Shown: piece after piece, positions 59,708-64,000 of the stretch
Layout of the letters: each line of letters begins with the position of its first letter
Numbering within the stretch: the first letter of the stretch is position 1
Assembly: GCA_951799425.1 (NCBI GenBank)
Contig: OX637395.1
Location: forward strand, 36,914,323 to 36,978,322
Direction of reading: 5' to 3'
Length of the DNA: 64,000 bases
Source: Ilex aquifolium
Taxonomy: Eukaryota > Streptophyta > Magnoliopsida > Aquifoliales > Aquifoliaceae
Position numbers and translations under genes: made by a program
Notes under the pieces: generated by a model
The model's database searches: none
The model's input: only the letters and a program-made list of their open reading frames with translations
Told to the model about the DNA's origin: nothing

Positions 59708-62700
59708 TCACTTCTTCAAAAGCTTATGGGAGAAAATCCTCTTGGAATATGGACTGTTGCGCGCCATTGCCTTGTGGGACTCGATCGCATCAACCAGTGA
59801 ATTGTGAAGAGGACCCTGATTTCAAAAGTTAGATCAGAACATTAAGATGGAGATATATGTGCCAGGACTTTCATTAGCATCCTGTTGGGTACCAGTAAAT
59901 AGATCTACGAGGTAAAAGTACAAAAAGAAAATAATTTCATGGATCATTTTGTTGGTTTCACCACGTTACCTGAGACAACAAAGTTTTCCTTACTAAACAG
60001 TTAACACTAGCAAAGCCAAATAAAACTTGATGATCCAGAACAACCTGTATTTTGATTTTTGGAATGACGTTGAATAAATTAGATTCATTTTAAGTGGTTT
60101 TATGCATACATCTAAGGAAAATATCATCTTTTATTTTTGAGCTTCACATCACCAACCCCTAAAAACCCATTTAGGTGTAGAAATGGGGCTTCAGCTAAAA
60201 CCCTAGCAATTCTTTCTTCAGGAAAAAATAAACTTGCAACATAAGATTTCATAAGAAAGGAAAAAGAAAAAGAAATTGCTCAAACCCAAATGGTATTAAT
60301 GTGCTGTTGATTTCCTAACCTCGGAAACTCGTAGAGCTGTTTGAACAACATAGTTTGCATGTGGGTCTTGAAGCAACTGCTCAAAGTGAGCTGCAGAAAG
60401 TAATTCGTGGATGATCTTTGACCGGACTTCATCCTCAAATACTATGAGACATTTTTCAATAACATGGCTGCTGAATTTTTGTAACGAGAGATGCACATAG
60501 TTCCCCTCAAACTGAGAAATCAACTTAGATGTAGCAGATGGAATCTTTAGCTCCAAGATAAACTGAACAACATAATTTCTGCACGCAGAATATATCCCCC
60601 TCATCAGAGAAGAAATTTTAAAAAGGAAAGGATAAATTTCTTAGTGGTTGGGAAAATGACTAATATGGAAACGATGATCCAAAAACTGCACAGGTTTTGG
60701 ATGGAAGTATAATTCAAATAAAATGAAAGAAATAGTCTTATGAAGTTTAAATAAAAGAGTCTAAGAAGCCTTCAGAATTAAAACGGATCTCCCGTTCATC
60801 ATTCTTCTTCCAACAAACAAGCCTACTGGATGACCGTCAGCCACACCAATGATGCTCACCAATATATTCTTGTGTTACCACTATTCCTAAAGGAGGTCAG
60901 ACAGAGTGGCCTTACAACATACAAACAGGTTGGGGGTGGGGGTGGGACAGGGACGACATAAAGTGCATACGGCACAAAAAAAGGAAAAAGAAAAACATTC
61001 ATCTTGGTGTCAATTCCTCTTTGAAATTCAGATAAGAAAAGGACAACATAGAATTGAAAACAAAAGTAAACAAATAAATCCTCCCCCCCCCCCCCCCCCC
61101 AAAAAAAAAAAAACCAGGGGCCCCAAATCCACAAAAATAGAGCAACAAAGCTTTCAAAGTTGAAAACTAAAAGCCCCAACCCTCCATAAGGATGAGCAGT
61201 CGAAGCAACTACAAATGTAGTTCAAAAACACCTGGTTCCACAAAATGTTAGTGTGTATGACTATTAACTGATGATTTCTAATGAAAATAAGTTATTTCAT
61301 TTAATTACCCGAATGCATCTTCAGAAAGTAGAAGTCCATTTGCGGAAATTTCGGCAACCAAGTTTTTTCGATATTCTCCAGTTGAATGACTGATGCATCG
61401 TTGCAACACGCAACACCCATGTTGATGAGTTGCAATGTCAACGCAGTACTTTGCAGCAGCAACAAAAATGAACTGCCAAGTCAAGGAAATAGTATAAGAT
61501 ATATTAAATATATCAAGTAAAATATGCAAGAAAAATGAAGCAACAATTCACAAGAAGCGGCTGATAATAACACATGATGGGCATGAACTTCAGCAGAAAT
61601 TCTTATTGCGCCTGAAATGATTTTGCGCTTGAAATAACTTGGGCTGATGAAGATTTTATTGGTGAACCTCATGAAAGTGGCCTTGTCTTAGAAGAAGTAT
61701 TGAATTTCATTACGCTTTTTCCCTATTGTTTACGAGGACATTTCTAGCATGAGGACTTAAGCATAGATAGAAAGGTAAGCACTCCCACTATACACTAATT
61801 GAGGCTCAGTCATCACCTTAAACTACACATTACTGATGAAACTGAAGAGAATGATAAAAAATAAAAAGATTGTGTGATTTATAGTTGCTGCACATTACAA
61901 GATTGATCAGTTATCCCCCTTTAAAGAGAAAAATTGTTGATTCCCTACAACTTTCCAAAAACAAAAGAAATACCCAAAGAAAAGAAGAAGAAAATGGCAA
62001 AGGAATTTTCTTGGTCGACATCAAACAGGCATCTCTGGGACAGACCGTCACCCATAACATTTGAGGCTCATACTGCAAGTGCATACAAGTTAAGGTGCTC
62101 TCAATACCAAGGTAAAACTCCAAATTAGAATTTCAAGCTTAAATTATGTACTATTATCCGTTGATAAAACAGTATGTGAAAAAGAACATTGCAATTACCC
62201 AACTTTACAAAAAGCTACCTTAAGAAAAATCAATTTTGAGAAATAAAGCAAGAAGAAATAGAGTAGAATATGCATAGCATGATATGCACATCCTTACATT
62301 TTTTTTTTTGGGTGGGGGGGGGGGGGGGGATTCGCACACAACTATGCATTTATTTTCTGCTAAACGACTTAATAGAAAAATATGTTCAATCCATTTCCTG
62401 AATCTACCCATCGAATATCCCTTCTAATTTTCCGTTTTACTCTCAAGTTGAGGACTGTACTCCAAATTATGCATTATATTTATAAGCACACCAGATTTAT
62501 CCAAAAGTTAGCAATTTAGTTTATAGCTTTGATATCATGAAATATATTCTCGAAGATTTGCATAGCTGAACTAGCAAAAGAAAATGTTCTGAAATGTGCA
62601 TGGGCAGAATAGTATGGAGTTTCCAAAGGAGTAACGTATCAAGAATCATGAAAATTTTTGGGAGGCAAAAGTGGCAAGTAGTTCTTCCTTAATGCCTTAG

Positions 62701-64000
62701 TTTCTGCGGATGTAGAATTGTTTTCTACATGCTCTAGGAAACTACTTCAGTTTGTGATGTTCAACTTAGTGCTCAAGAGATGTTCTGTCAATGCAGTACC
62801 AGAAACCCTGCCCGGATTCAATAAGGTGAAACTGTTTTGTTGATTTGTACATATCACTTGTAACATTCCTCAATGCGGTTACATTAGAACTGCCATAAAA
62901 GTTTGCAGAAAGCTAAGTAACTCTGACAAATCAGTCATATTCTTTTGATAATGAGGTCAAGTACATGAACTTAATTGAGACTCCACATTGCTACATGGAA
63001 AGCAAGAACCAAGCAAGAAGGAATGAACACAAATCACCTTAAATACTTCACATCACAATGTTTAAATGGACAAACTTTCTACTTTGAAGTAAGGATGAAA
63101 ACTCATCAGTTTGGCTGCAGTAAATAATCAGTCATCTTTATTTGGTCTTTAACCATTTACAGAAATTCATTTGACAATTGCAACTCCTCAGTCATTCAAA
63201 AAAACTTTGGCCAATGATCAACTCAATCTCCACCATGAATTTTTTTCATTTCATCCACCAAGCAAATGTTTAAGAACTGAGAGAAGTTACTATACTCTTC
63301 TATTTGTAACAGATGAAGTGCCACAAACACTGTGTAGCAATACTTTTCCTTGACTACCCCCTAAAACTGCAAGATGTTATTGTCTCCATTTCCAACTTGA
63401 AGAAACTCAAAATATATAAAATGTGGATTATTAACCGCCGGAAGAAAAAGGAATCGAATGCCTGTGTAAAATTTTAACAAAAGAGAGACAAAACATAATT
63501 CGCATTCTATGAAGGAATGACGGAATAATTTAAAAGGATACAAGATGAAGGAAAAGACCACTGTAAAACCTATATGTTCCTTCACACATGATGGTTGGTG
63601 ATGATTACATATTTTCGCTAAATCTAATGATTAACTTAGCAGATAAGAAGCAAATTATGCAGCACAAAAACAACACGGTATTGATATAGTAGAAAACTGC
63701 AGTAACATATTTCAAAATGTAAAAAAATCTTATCATGCTTAAGAAACTTCAATATAGACGGCTGTAGCAGAATCTTGGATCTGTCATGAATATTAAAATG
63801 CTCAAGGAAAATACGAGAAGTCGGTACCTTATTATCTTCGTCACTAAGGCATTGCAAGCATCTCTGTACCACATGATTACCATTCAGGTCCTTGATGAGA
63901 GCAATAAAGCCTGGTTCAAGGGCTGATATAACTAGTGAAATTTGCTGCCTCGTTTTGAGAGTTTCTATCAACTTCTGCACCACTCGAGTGCTGACACAGT
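59708..64000 (-). CDS. Pumilio/PUF RNA-binding protein, C-terminal half (APUM type)
   Basis: Four exons on the minus strand: 64000-63828 (partial), 61472-61309, 60578-60320 and 59815-59708, giving 233 residues to the stop. The PUF repeat helices are clear: STRVVQKL (repeat 3), NGNHVVQRCL (4), HGCCVLQRCI (5), FGNYVVQFIL (6), FSSHVIEKCL (7) and HANYVVQTAL (8), then the C-cap ending SPYSKRIFSHKLLKK. PUF proteins bind UGUA-type elements in mRNA 3' untranslated regions and lower translation or stability. The base-contact residues of repeats 4, 6 and 8 (N..Q with H or Y) and of repeat 7 (S..E) fit the conserved UGU part. The closest plant group by eye is the APUM7-12 type. Repeats 1-2 and the N-terminus lie beyond the right edge. 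Confidence 0.93.
61473..63827 (-). other. Long Pumilio intron
   Basis: A 2355-bp intron between the repeat 4 and repeat 5 exons. It holds a G homopolymer run (about 62309-62329) and otherwise nothing recognised. The next intron (60579-61308) has a C/A homopolymer block (about 61083-61112). Confidence 0.65.

Overview
This window looks like nuclear DNA of a eudicot plant. Its genes are intron-containing and encode plant-specific proteins: a plastid FabZ, an LRR-III receptor-like kinase, a plant CRM-domain protein, a SAUR and an APUM-type Pumilio. The long AT-rich spaces between them are packed with plant-type mobile elements (SINEs, LINEs, LTR elements, Mutator-like elements, Helitrons, MITEs). 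I saw no bacterial or organellar gene layout, no rRNA or tRNA gene and no CRISPR array. I cannot name the species.

Genes, left to right. (1) 894-1514, minus: first three exons of a chloroplast 3-hydroxyacyl-ACP dehydratase (FabZ), running off the left edge. (2) 5693-6997, plus: single-exon hyccin-family protein. (3) 20979-23393, plus: two-exon LRR receptor-like kinase with degenerate catalytic motifs. (4) 27276-29888, plus: four-exon CRM-domain RNA-binding protein. (5) 31.9-32.1 kb: decayed annexin fragment. (6) 36686-41345, plus: five-exon PHP-domain phosphoesterase. (7) 45946-51647, plus: four-exon acidic protein with a C-terminal zinc ribbon, not recognised. (8) 56229-56453, minus: SAUR-type protein. 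(9) 59708-64000, minus: last four exons of a Pumilio protein, running off the right edge. Splice phases were checked by hand for all multi-exon genes and keep the frame open. They look like independent single genes, not a cluster.

Mobile-element layers. The block 10.9-19.9 kb is nested: an old element with about 215-bp terminal inverted repeats was split by a Helitron complex (11224-17920, two 5' ends and repeated 3'-terminal modules) and then by a 1.43-kb Mutator-like element with a perfect 9-bp target duplication. A second member of that Mutator-like family, inverted and also with a perfect 9-bp duplication, lies at 24133-25554 inside what looks like the 3' end of a Gypsy-like retrotransposon. 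A short Helitron lies at 35545-36124. A LINE remnant ends about 200 bases upstream of gene 7.

The most unusual structure is in intron 2 of gene 7 (46954-49102): two miniature LTR retrotransposons of one LTR family, joined tail to tail through their 3' LTRs at a 14-bp perfect palindrome. The whole 2.1-kb composite is bounded by one 5-bp direct repeat (CTTTT), as if it had integrated as one molecule with a U3 end on both sides.

All calls come from reading the sequence. No database search, folding or expression data was available.
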